From Glandiceps talaboti (lineage: Eukaryota; Hemichordata; Enteropneusta; Spengelidae): a stretch of DNA of 64,000 nt. The notes beneath the pieces were generated by a model, which was not told the DNA's origin, searched no databases, and saw only the letters and a list, made by a program, of their open reading frames with translations. Shown one piece after another: positions 12,656-51,953 of the stretch (within the stretch, counting starts at the first letter, position 1; the number at the start of each line of letters is the position of its first letter). The DNA lies in assembly GCF_964340395.1 (NCBI RefSeq), contig NC_135549.1:24593842-24657841 (forward strand), written 5' to 3'. The position numbers and the translations under genes were made by a program.

Positions 12656-13880
12656 ATGTATGTATGTATGTATGTGTGTATGTATGTATGTAACCAGATG
12701 ATATACACAAATGTATCGGTAGCTTTGTAATGAGGACGCTATGACGCGACCTAACTAAGGAACCCTCAGGACTTGACCTTGGGCAGTTGTAACATGTAGC
12801 GCGCGGTAGCTGGAGGTGGAAGCACGTATGAAGCAGAGGAGACGCAAATAACGTTAGGAGAGAGAGAAGTTAGAGAAAGAGAGAGTGAGAATTGAAGCTG
12901 AGGAGCAGGAGCAGAAAAGGCACGTTGCTGAAGTACTGAGCTGAATTCAATTTTAGAGGGCAACTTGACCGTCTTACTCAACCAATATGCTGAAAGAATA
13001 AAAACAGCAAAATGTATGAAGTTGAAGCTGAGGACCAGTCGTCGGCAAGTAACACGTGTTTCTACGTATGTGGAGCATACAGTGTTCAATGACTCACTTA
13101 TTTTGCCTGTGTTCTGGACGTTTCTATTTATGCCTCAATACCAAGAAAGCAGTGTTTGTAGACCCTGGTCTGTAGAAGAAGTATGCCTGAGAGCCGAGGG
13201 GGAAGAAAAGAATGTCAGGAGAGAGAGAATTTGAGCTGAGACGAAAAGACGCGTTGCTGAAGCTAATATCAGTAATATCTCAATGATTTACTCTCAGTTA
13301 CATTTAAACTCGTCAGTTTGGCCTCACTGTGTCCCTTCATTTCTTTAAAGATATCTTGTAAATTCCGTCAACATCGATATCTATATTCTCTCATAGATAG
13401 GTCTGCCCACATAAATCAATCTTACCTGCCAGTAATTTTTTTTCTTCAAAAATTTCAATAAATGTTTATATGCTTATCCCTGGTCAAATACACACTGTTC
13501 AACATATTCCTCTCCAAGACTGAAATGTGTACATTCCATGCATTCAGAGGCACCAGGTCAACAACATCCAACATCTGTACACTCTTCATGACATATAGCT
13601 TCTTCACGTTCTGAGAATAAAACGTCAGTAGTTCAGACTTTGTTTGTTCTGAAAGAATGTTGTAAGGTTATCACATGATTTACACTCAATTACATGTAAA
13701 CTCATCAGTTTGGCCTCATTGTAATCCTTATCTTCAAATTTCATCAACGTCTATGTCAGAAAGTGGTGATGTAATGTAAGGTTTATTGGCCGGGGTCAGC
13801 TACTTTTATAGGTTGACCGGTCACACTTGTCTAGAAGATATGGAAATCAGAGCCATGTTTACTGGCATATACTTTCCTTC
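12294..13880. repeat. Intergenic interval with (ATGT)n tract at 12494-12692
   Basis: Apart from the tetranucleotide tract and a purine-rich stretch near 12850-12920, nothing recognisable was found on either strand. Confidence 0.7.
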
Positions 13881-13887
13881 CTAGAAT

Positions 13888-13889
13888 GC

Positions 13890-13975
<86 letters not shown>

Positions 13976-13977
13976 GC

Positions 13978-14030
<53 letters not shown>

Positions 14031-14066
14031 CGATTGATCGATCGATCGATCGATTGATCGATTGAT

Positions 14067-14106
<40 letters not shown>

Positions 14107-14154
14107 GGATGGATGGATGGATGGATGGATGGATGGATGGATGGATTGATTGAT
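13888..14154. repeat. (TGAT)n microsatellite with CGAT and GGAT variants
   Basis: About 265 bases of TGAT tandem repeats, with an internal block of CGAT variants and a GGAT block at the right end. It translates as INQS repeats, which are artefacts. Confidence 0.97.
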
Positions 14155-15032
14155 TGACTTATTAATTTTAACACAGTTCTTGGACTCTCTGTATTGGATA
14201 AAACGTATATTACCAACGAACACGACGACTCGAGGCGTTCGTGAACGTTGGTCAAAGAGCAATGACATGCCGCTATCATCGATATCATAGTGCACATGAT
14301 GACCGACACTAATGCAATACAGACCCCTCCCACACATATGTACTCCACAGTAAGCTAAATAACCCGCAATTCTCTGTATGTTCAGACATTTTATAATTAC
14401 TCTTTCATATTAGTTAAATCACACCAGTGTACAGCTTTTAATTTAAAAAAATATACTTTTGGCACTTTCAAACCATACAATTATTGATATTGATTTTCTA
14501 TATACCCATTTTACCTCCCGTAAGGGGAGGTTATGTTATGTGAGAAGATTATTTTGCAACAGTGATTAATGTCTATTATCATATGTCTGATAATTATATC
14601 CTCTGTCTTCTAGCATGATATTATAAACATAATAAAGAGAAAACCGCTATATAAACTACACAGAAAAGAACCATCTGTATATGAGTATAACGAATCTGTA
14701 TAAATGTATTTTCACCAATTCTAAATCATGCGACTCCTGTCAAATAGTGTTACAAAGAAAGGGACATATCTGACTGTAAAGGCCCCTTTTGGACACAGGG
14801 TGAGGCATTCTGGGAAATGAATAATGCCAGGCGTTTCACATCTCTTGCATCACTGCCCATATATGATGCTGACTTCAGAGGTGAGAACAAAACAAAGCTT
14901 TGATGGCAAGATGCCATTTTTAAAACAATCTAGCTAATGGCATGAGCGCCCTCTATACTTGGATAACGTCCAGTTGTTATCGCTAGATTGATACTTAAAT
15001 AACAAACACCGTCATTCTTGACATTATTTGGT

Positions 15033-15040
15033 TATATAAA
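15033..15040 (+). promoter_or_regulatory. Possible TATA box upstream of the ErbB-like gene
   Basis: A TATATAAA string lies 25 bases before the first ATG of the signal-peptide exon. At normal spacing this would put transcription start almost on the ATG, so either the 5' UTR is extremely short or the match is chance in AT-rich DNA. Confidence 0.25.
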
Positions 15041-15064
15041 ACAAGTGGTGTCGAACAGGCTGTT

Positions 15065-42220
<27,156 letters not shown>

Positions 42221-43205
42221 TGCTACAGCAGCCACCAGAAGGATGCTCATAGTATAACCAATGGCAACTGGAAAAGAACTTGATCATCATTTATCAAAAG
42301 CGACCGCTGTTTAGTAATGAGGCAATGCTTAATGCTAAAGCTCAAACCGAGTATAAACGAAGTAATGATACTTTTTTGTGAAATTGTGTAAATTGAATCA
42401 AACAGAAACCAAGCCAGATACATTATAGTCAGCGTTAATTTTGATGTGCTATGATTGGATTTATCTTGAATGTATGATAATATGGCTAAGCCATGCAAAC
42501 AAACATTGTGGTTACCATATAAACAAATATTATACTATAACAATGATATCCATTATAATTTGAGAGGCATATCTTCTCTTATCAGCTACAGTAATTATGG
42601 TCGATTTTATGGGCACATATATCCTGCAATGCCTCGGAAAATCACCATCAACATTATCAGCTTATATTGTGCACGGGCTGACGGTAAGCCCCAATTGCTT
42701 GCAAGTATATCCCAGATGTTCTCATCTGATCAGTTTATATCATTTTGACATTTCCGTCATTTGTTTCAAAATTCGTACCGTGACTTGTTTTTTTTTTCTT
42801 GATAATTGAGAATGGGTTTGTGTTTTCTTGAATTCAAACAAAGTAAGATTAAAGTTTTACTATTTCCATGGCACTAACTACGTTAATTGTCAATAATTCT
42901 GCTACCCAAATCAATCGTAGCCAATAGCCGAACTAGTGACGTCAGTATCAATTTTTTAAGATCAGCAAGTATTGTAGTAAAATGATACATTGCATATGAG
43001 ACGATGTATGTGGTGAAACTGGAATATACTTTATTTATCAAAGCCCCGCGAGTTCGGCCTCACGGCCTCACTCCAAAACCAGAGCCAGGAGAGATGCTCC
43101 ACGGTCAAAACCCAAGTAGCTCAAACATGTGACTGTAAGGTCGTTACAATAATTAAATCACAATCAGTCACACATAGAAGACGAGCTTTCAAAGATAACA
43201 ATAGG
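42221..43205. other. Downstream of the ErbB-like stop codon; no gene recognised
   Basis: Expected 3' UTR of the ErbB-like gene, but no clear AATAAA was seen near the stop. No homology to exons 11-13 was recognised here. Confidence 0.45.
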
Positions 43206-43475
43206 TCACGCATAACTATGAGCGTCATGATAATTCTTGCATAATGCAGAGACTACCATTGCCTCTAAGGTAGTGCAGTGGAAGATAACTGGGATTTCAT
43301 CTGTTATTCTAAAAAGATAGGGCGCATGCGCACTTCCCCTACATTTTCCTGTAATGTGACAATAGTCTCTTACTTTAACATCAGGCTCTGTTGAATTTTG
43401 TCTATCAGCTGAAATGTTCTTTTTAAATCCGTTGGCAATATTTGTTGAAGAAGTATAATGACGCAATGACGTCAT
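43206..43475 (-). pseudogene. Relic of a Polinton-type family B DNA polymerase
   Basis: On the minus strand DVKVRDYCHITGKCRGSAHA is followed by EIPVIFHCTTLE. This matches the pattern VRDHCH.TGK.RG.AH....IP..FHN..GYD found at the start of the exonuclease region of protein-primed DNA polymerases of Polinton/Maverick elements. The following GYDSH motif is already lost and no other Polinton gene is near, so this is an old fragment. Confidence 0.55.
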
Positions 43476-45985
43476 TGGTGCGGACCTGCGCTAATAGTTT
43501 CGGCAAGGTAGATCAGACCGCGCCCTCAACGGCTCATATGTCAGCCTACATAAACACCTCCTGTGTCGTTATATGACTGTGTCAGATGCAACAAATGTAA
43601 ACTGCTTTGAGTACAGTGTGGAGAAAGTGCTTTATAAACCATTAACATTTGATGGAATCTAGGGAAGTAGCAGACATCAGCATCAGGTAGATGACAGTGA
43701 CTTGGAAAATGTCTTGCTTCAAAGGGGTGCGACATGTGCCCATCCACAGAGCAACCAAATTTTCCGAATGGGAAGAAATTCACCCCAGCTTACTTTAATT
43801 ATTATATATCTGATACCATTTAACACGATGGAAAACAACATATCGGAAAACAAATAACATACATTGACGTGTTACATCTGGTTGGTATCAACATGTCACC
43901 GACTCAACGCTGAGGGCGCGCCAAATTTAAGAAAGAAATTAGACAACTGGGACCTTTCAGCAATGTGCGCACCTCGATGTAGGATGGTAAAGTTAATACC
44001 AACATAACAACATAGGCAATGTTGGTATTATTTGTGTTCAGCCAGACTATAATATGTAGCAACGTTAGTCAGATGTTTTGTCGAGCAAGTCGACGACGTG
44101 TTTTTAATTGAAAATCTAACACAAGTAGGATACGACTTGAATTCCTGGACTTGTTATATTATCCTGGTGTGACCAACTCGGTATTGACTTGTACGTTACA
44201 CTCGAATTCTTTCATTTAAGTGTGGCATATAACGGAGTTTACCCTTAGGAGGAGGACGAGGGGAGGGGGAGGAGGGGACATTTGACAATGGTGCTTCATT
44301 TTTTGTCGTGCCAGACTATATAAAATGTATTAATCTCAGGAAGTTTTATGTCGAGCCAAGCGATGATTGCTATCAACGTACGGTTGGCTTCCATTGTACC
44401 ACAAACAGTTAAAAATCATGACAATGGCCATTTTTAAGATAAAATTAAGAATATCTAAGATTCTAAGCAATTTATAGTGAAGTAAGAAACATAGTTATAG
44501 TCTAGCCACACCGTACCATCTTTCATTACAATTTATTGTAATATGTGTATTTATTACCACGTAACATATAACAATTCCCATGGGAATTGGCAGGGGTATA
44601 ACATTTAGAAAAGAAACTAACAAATAAAACAAACCATGAAAATACTAGAACGAACATCGTATGTTGCTTAATAATGGGTGTTTACGATTCATGCATATAC
44701 AACAATAGTTATACAGATATTACAGAACTCTCTAAGTTATATTTAGTTCAAAATAAAGGTTTAAGAATACCAACAAGAAGTTGATAAATAAGTTGATTGA
44801 TAGAGAGGGTTGTACGCCATAGGCTGTTATAGCAACTACGGTATGCATAGTCAGTAGAGCGAGAAGTACGCCGTCTAGTCGTAATACAGTACACAGCTTG
44901 CTGTTGCTGCCAAGCCCAACTGTTCAGCATTGGGTGTTATATACTATTCTTGATGAGTAAAGCGCTGGGTAAAAGTACAATTAGTCCACACATGATTTAC
45001 CTGAGTTCCACGGTACCATGTCTCAAAGCAAAGCACACTCAGATAAAGAAAGACAAGTAGTTTATCTGTTTACGTATAAATGAACAGCAGTTTTAAGCAA
45101 TACATTTAAAAAACAAGTCTCAGTGTGGGGCAATGCATGTGTACACAGCTAGAACGTAATTTTCATATCAAAGTTTTTGGAACGTCTCTTAGGACCAATT
45201 CTGGAGACGAATATCGCTGTTCTTTAATTTTCTGTGTGAAATAACATAAACATACATGAGGAAACGTCACGTTTAACCCAACGTATCTGCCAGCCCCGAT
45301 CGAGCCACACGCCATGATCTTTTCAAAATGAGACAAGCCCAAGGTTAATGTATGAAGTTATCATTTAATTAAAAACCGAACACAGAGTTCATTATTAGTT
45401 AAACCGAACATCAGTTATCTGAATTCCAAAACTACAAATGATGCGATAGCAAATGTTCAATTGCACAGATAGTTAATCATACAATGTACAATGTATCTTC
45501 TCACTTCGTAAAAACATTGGAGTGTGTAGTATTCTGTCACCAATGCCGCTGAAAAATTGATACATGTACATTGCAGTGAGCTTTAAACCTAGCTTGACTG
45601 CCTGTACGTCTGATCTATTTCTATCAGCAAATTTATTTGCAACCTCAATGTACAACGACAATCATCCCCGGATTTACTTTCTTTTTGATAAAGGTGTGGA
45701 CAATTTTTCAGAGGTCATTGTTAGGTTACAAATCACCTTTTCAATAAACGTTTGTGGTCCGTGACCACAATTGTCGTTTAGCACGTTTCTATTCTACATA
45801 CTTGTAGGAACGAATAATGTATTCTATGAGAACTAGACAGATACATGCATATGTATAATGTTGGAACGCCACTTGGGGCAATACTTGTCAATTGTGGTCA
45901 AAAACGGTGTTAACAATTGATAACCTCATGCCATAAGAAATTATACTTGCAACCGTTTAATTGCAGCATACATCTCCACACTTTG
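43476..45985. other. No gene recognised
   Basis: The stretch near 43560-43640 looks like a LINE 3' tail ('ctgctttgagtacagtgtggag', 'gtgctttataaacc'). The rest is unrecognised. Confidence 0.4.
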
Positions 45986-45990
45986 GCATA

Positions 45991-45993
45991 GAA

Positions 45994-46054
<61 letters not shown>

Positions 46055-46090
46055 CCCATACATACATACATACATACATACATACATACA

Positions 46091-46124
<34 letters not shown>

Positions 46125-46159
46125 CATACATACATACATACATACATACATACATACAT
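45991..46159. repeat. (GA)n followed by (CATA)n
   Basis: GA dinucleotides to about 46053, then CATA tetranucleotides to 46159, directly upstream of the orphan TRPC exon. Confidence 0.97.
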
Positions 46160-46205
46160 TACGTTATGTGAAATTTACATTATTGAACGATATTTGTTCT
46201 CACAG

Positions 46206-46292
46206 CTGGTGCAAACATTGCTTCATCGGTACACGCTTGAAAAGGGTCACGTGCATGATGACGATGAAGGATTATCTAACGCCAAGGCTTAA
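46206..46292 (+). pseudogene. Orphan third copy of the TRPC-like terminal exon
   Basis: The acceptor ttgttctcacag is followed by LVQTLLHRYTLEKGHVHDDD and a short tail to a TAA at 46290-46292 (28 residues). It matches copy A 7379 onward, and the LEKGH string is shared with copy B. No other TRPC exon is near. Like copy A it follows a (CATA)n tract, and AATAAA occurs at 46506. Splice site and frame are intact, so use as a distant alternative last exon cannot be excluded. Confidence 0.75.
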
Positions 46293-48360
46293 CGAAAGAA
46301 ACATTCAAGTTATTACTTAATTTCTCATACTAATAGCAGTAGCAAGTGTATGTATTTTCGTTTCTCATTGTCCCATGGAATAGAATTTGTAAGATTTGTG
46401 ACAGTGGTGACGTAGAAGATATATATCACTTTTTTTAGTGTGTTCCTTCTACGCCGATGAGAGGAAAAAATACATCCCAATAGAATTCATAGCGAGCCAA
46501 ATCTTAATAAATTCATAAGACTAATGAGAACAAACAAACCTGAACTTCTAACATCATTATGTAAATTTATATACAGTGCATTTAAACAAAGAGAGATGCT
46601 TACAAGTGAAATAATGTAATATTAGTATTTATTGGAAGCATTGATATGTGACTTTGACTTTGAGTTTGTTGTAAATCTCTTACGTTGTATATGGGCCGGA
46701 GGCCTTGTAAAGCAATAAACGTATTATTATTATGTGCCGTCCAAGAACGTACCAAAGGTTGAATATGCATTCTGGTCTGTATAGACAGTGGATTATAATT
46801 AGGCAACGGGGTATCTGTAGACACACGAATGTAGAGAATAAAACATTGGCGTTGATACACCATGTTTCTCAAATAAAATATCAAAAAGGTTGAGATTCAT
46901 TACACACTAGCTGGAGAGTTTCAGGGGATATTGAATCATTGACAAAGGATGATTCAGAAAGTTTAAAGGGAGTTTGAAATAGAGGACCTATATATAATAT
47001 CGTTTAATTCTGTCAATGTACTATCAAACATTTGTACATATAGTGTAAGGGTGTTTTTCCCATATATACAAGAAATCTCGAAACATTATATCCTGGTTAC
47101 TGTCCCCCCCCCCCCCAAGGCGTACAAAACTGTGTTGTTCCGATTACAATTTTAAAATAAGTGGGGTAGGTAGATATTTTATTTCATTTTTTGTTTTCAT
47201 GTGTGAGTGTCTAGTTCAGGTTTCCATCGTTTCCAAATAGTATGTGTTGTTTACTTCTTCTATCAGATGTACAGCCATTATAGATTGGAAGAATAGTTTT
47301 ATATTGTCAGTTTAATTTCCGCACTCATTATTTCTTGCGAGACTTCTCGATTTTCGCGATTTTATTACTATTTTTCTCGAATACGTGAAAAAAAAAGTTT
47401 AGGGTCGGCGTGAAAAACTAAGTGGGGTTGGGTAACCGGAACCAAACAACTTTTTTTTTTATTTGGCCAAAGTATTTCATGTGTTGAATTTTTTTTCTGT
47501 AGTTGCCTTGGTATCTTGATTTTACAAATTGAATGTAGACATTTCGCATTTACAAAATTACAGCTTGATTTTAGGCGCAATTAAATTTTAACATTTGTGA
47601 CATGTGTGTTCATGTATAATTATGAATAAAAGCAGAATTAAGTCTACAAATTGTATGTTTTATCATTTAAAGAGTGCACGTTTTCTAATAAAATACAATT
47701 TGTAAACATTACGATCATGTTGTAAATGTTAATAGCTGGGGTTATCTAGGAGCAACCACTTCAGTCAACTTACGCGTCGCTAGGTTGCAATATCTTCTAT
47801 CTTGGAATTATATGTACGATTTGTCCTCGACCGTATGTTCACCTACTAATTAACATGATCAAAGTATGTCAACTTATAGTCAGGAAAGTCAAATTGGACA
47901 TTGTCCTATCTATTTCAAAATAAGAACACCTGCTACAATTTTATATGTTTATGGTCGGTCGATCGACCGACCGACCAGCCAGCCAGTCAACCAACCCACC
48001 AACCAACCATTCATCCTACCAATTCAAGCAATCAAACTAACATGTCAAGCAACCAACCAATCAACCAACTTATCAACCAGCCAACCAACCAACCAACCAA
48101 CCAACCTCCCAACGTGACCAACAAACCAACCAACCAACTAATGAGTAAACAACGCTAGAAGCAAATGTATTTTTGTTTCCTCTCCAGGAAAAATGAAATA
48201 TTTTATAAAATATAGGAAAAGTAATACACGTTGGAAACCTCATCGACATTGCATTTGATATGACAATAACAAAAGTAATCATTACGTTCACAGTTGAACA
48301 ACAGGAGTAAACCGAATGTTCCCAACAAATTATATGACCTACATTATATACCAACGCAGC
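46293..48360. repeat. Non-coding interval with (CCAA)n tract at 47960-48140
   Basis: Apart from the CCAA/ACCG tract no feature is recognised. Short homopolymer runs near 47103 and 47450. Confidence 0.6.
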
Positions 48361-48377
48361 AATATATTCATTAATTA

Positions 48378-48425
48378 GTCAGTCAGTCAGTCAGTCAGTC
48401 AGTCAGTCAGTCGGTCAGTCAGTCA
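48378..48425. repeat. (CAGT)n microsatellite
   Basis: Twelve or so CAGT units with one CGGT variant. Confidence 0.95.
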
Positions 48426-48816
48426 ATTTAGCATGTTTAAGTGATAGACCATTCCTTAAAGCCTACACTAGCGGCAATTGGTACGTTTTGAAAAACGTTA
48501 GGTACAATAACATCACCTGTGGGTAAACATATTTTTTGTAGCTGTCTACACGATAAATCAAATCAAATTGATTTTTGGGTCCGCACCCAAAAATTCGCAC
48601 CCTCAATGGCGATCATAATTGCAACTGGTTTCTGTACTGCTCATGGATAATATCGACCACTGAATAACATGCACAATGAGTATGTCTGATTATTTGTATT
48701 TTAACAATTTTCAATAGTCTGATCGAAATTGCTACTGCAGTTGTAAGTATTTACACTTTTACACTTGCCACTACACTCCCTACAAATAACATTGACCACT
48801 AATTAACTGATATATA

Positions 48817-48825
<9 letters not shown>

Positions 48826-48911
<86 letters not shown>
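48826..48911. repeat. (TA)n tract
   Basis: Roughly 85 bases of TA repeats. Confidence 0.97.
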
Positions 48912-48915
<4 letters not shown>

Positions 48916-49390
48916 ACGTGATGAAAACATGCCCCAGTTGCAGCTAGTGTAGGTTTAAAGTAAAACTAGGTTGTACATAAGATTGATTTATTCATGATCA
49001 GGTACTGATATGCACTCATTGCATTGTAGTTTATAACAATCGTGCAACAAAAACCCAGGAATATATTAGATGAACAACACAGTCAATATAAATTGCGCAG
49101 TGAATGTGTTTTTTTTCTGTCTCTCCTACATTCATCATGTTAAATTTTAAAATTCACCAACGTATGCTAGAATATCAATTAATAACTTCAACAAATATAC
49201 AATACTTTCTTTTGAATCAAGTTATTGAAAAAATCGAGGTATCAAGCAGTTGCGTTCTTCATACACGGAAAAAAGTAAGTATGAAAGAGAAAAGTTGTGA
49301 CATATACATACATAAACATATTATAAATGTACATCTTCTATACAAGGTTCAATATTATTGCATAGAGTGGTACAAGAATAATATAATATC

Positions 49391-49746
49391 CATCCATCCA
49401 TCCATCCATCCATCCATACATACATACATACATACATACATACATACACACATACATACATACATACACACATACATACATACATACATACATACATACA
49501 TACATACATACATACATACATACACACATACATACATACATACATACATACATACATACATACATACATACAATCCATGCATGCATGCGTGCATGCATGC
49601 ATACATACATACATACATACATACATACATACATACATACATACATACATACATACATACATACACAGACATACGTACGTACGTACGTACGTACATACAT
49701 GCATGCATGCATGCATACATACATACATACATACATACATTTGTAC

Positions 49747-49777
<31 letters not shown>

Positions 49778-50085
49778 CATACTTACGTACGTACGTACAT
49801 ACATACATACATACATACATACATACATACATACATACATACACACACACACATACACACATACATACATACATACATACATACATACATACATACATAC
49901 ATACATACATACATACATGCATACATGCATACATGCATGCATGCATGCATACATACATACATACATACATACATACACACATACATGCATACATACATAC
50001 ACACAGACATACGTACGTACGCATGTATGTACGTACGTACGTACGTACGTACATACATACATACATACATACATACATACATACA
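49391..50085. repeat. 700-base (CATA)n complex with CATC, CATG, TACG and CA variants
   Basis: Compound tetranucleotide array; every long frame in it is low-complexity YIHT/CMYV artefact. The blocks of CATG and TACG variants recur in a consistent order, suggesting internal duplication. Confidence 0.97.
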
Positions 50086-50479
50086 GTGCTTTAGACTTCT
50101 CAAAATGGAGATTATATTGTTGGCGAATTAATTGGTCAGGTTTTTGTTAGTAAGACGCCATTATAAATCACATTTCGTCATAATTTCATTGCAGTAAAGA
50201 ATACGTATGGAGGTCAAGTGTGTGTTAATGGAAGGGGTGTTTACCGCTTACGGCATGGGTTTCCTCCGGATTTCTGTAAAGTGTACATTCATTAAGAAAA
50301 GTTTACTGAAGTTGTGGAGATGGATTACTTAGGAATTTTAAAAGGTACAGCAAAGACTGCAAAATGAAAAATGAATTTGTTACTATATATCTTACAGAAA
50401 GAATTATCTGATTTCGCTCCCTTACATAATTAATTGTCAAAGTGTGTGACTTGTTATTAGGCATAATTTTCTTTTCTAG

Positions 50480-50521
50480 TCTTCACATTCATCCACAGGA
50501 GGAGATCCCGAATACAGCCCT
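50480..50521 (+). CDS. Candidate short exon (unassigned gene)
   Basis: Acceptor cttttctag and donor gtaaga enclose 42 in-frame bases (SSHSSTGGDPEYSP in one frame). Other isolated splice-like pairs are at 48718-48742 and 49222-49274. No protein family recognised; may be chance. Confidence 0.2.
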
Positions 50522-50949
50522 GTAAGACAAGACAAAAATTCATCATCGTTGGAAAATAAATTGCAAATGAAAAATGTACGGACCATTTGGCTGTATTGTG
50601 CTTCTTTTACACAGAGAGCCTACGGGATCTACTTTGGTATAATAGATGGCACTAAAAACCAGTATATAGTTTTATTCAAATTGTTTATTAAATGTTTTAG
50701 TTCTTTGAGAGTGTGACACTCACTGTAATTTGAGTAGGTGTCCGTCACGTACTATTGATTCGCATGTAGTTATCTGGAAGGTTATGCAATTTATTATCAC
50801 ATTATAACCTTTGCTAGTTTGTGGCTTCGACAAGGTGACAAGTGTATTTTTATTGGATCTTGTGAAACACGATGCATTAGGTACTGATTTATAGACATCT
50901 TCTGTTTAACACGTACTTTTCTGGTAGAATGAAGATTTACTTCACACAC

Positions 50950-50985
50950 ACACACATACAGATAGATATATAGATAGATAGATAT

Positions 50986-51022
<37 letters not shown>

Positions 51023-51050
51023 TGCACGCAAACAAACAAACAAACAAACA
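50950..51050. repeat. CACA/GATA/CAGA/CAAA compound microsatellite
   Basis: Successive short blocks of four different tetranucleotides. Confidence 0.95.
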
Positions 51051-51165
51051 ATACAAATATTCATGAGCTAAGTCGCAGCATCATGAATATACATGAATAT
51101 AGAATGGGGACGTTCATCACATTGGATGACAACTTAAAGACCTTCTCGGAGTGATTAGCACGTAC

Positions 51166-51916
51166 CTGATTCATCTTCCAATAAACGAAAGTGTCCTATC
51201 CCTTCCATCACAATAACCTTTTCATGTCGTCTTGTTACCAGAATTCGAACTTCATATTGACCGATGTCTGTTACAGATACTTCTGTCACGAGAAACACGA
51301 TCGCGATATCTCCCCTGTCATTACTGTAATCAATGCAGTAATTCCCATGACAACGGTCTTCACATTGGGAACGCTGATGCACTAAGACTGATAGAGATTG
51401 GTTACCGTTTTGGCGGGATACCATAATGCGCACGCCCAGTTTAACGCGGATAGGTCGGTCACTTCTCAAAAACATAGGGACACCAATTGTTTGCCCAAGA
51501 CCTACTTCGTACGTGGCGTCATCCGGAAAGAAACTCATCTGATGAGAAACTGAACAGAGAATTGAACTTGATGAGAAACAACACAAGTCAGTCGTTACTG
51601 ATCGATTATAGTAAAGGCAGAGGTTAGGCCAATCTTTACTGAAGATATTTAAAGGCAACTTCAGGAAATTTAGAAACGTTGTTTTCAACTCATTCCATCA
51701 CTTTTATATTATCTTCGGTTACCGAGAAACATCGAGCTCGGGTTTAAACTTGTTTTCAATTCATTGTTGAGTGAAGTTCCTTGCAATGTACAAACTTTCA
51801 ACGCATTCAGCAGATGACGTACACATGTAATAGCAAAACATATGAATATTCATGTTTCAATTGTTTTATTTCAATGTAATAAGCAGTCATGATGATGATG
51901 ATGATGATGATGATGT

Positions 51917-51953
<37 letters not shown>

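Noticed and set aside
13831-14348. SINQSINQ repeat protein resembling a low-complexity adhesin
   Set aside because: Artefact of (TGAT)n.
45473-45661. Minus-strand frame with TPMFLRSEK, similar to PMFLRSDR of the Ig exon
   Set aside because: Similarity is confined to about nine residues and flanking strands do not match; probably chance.
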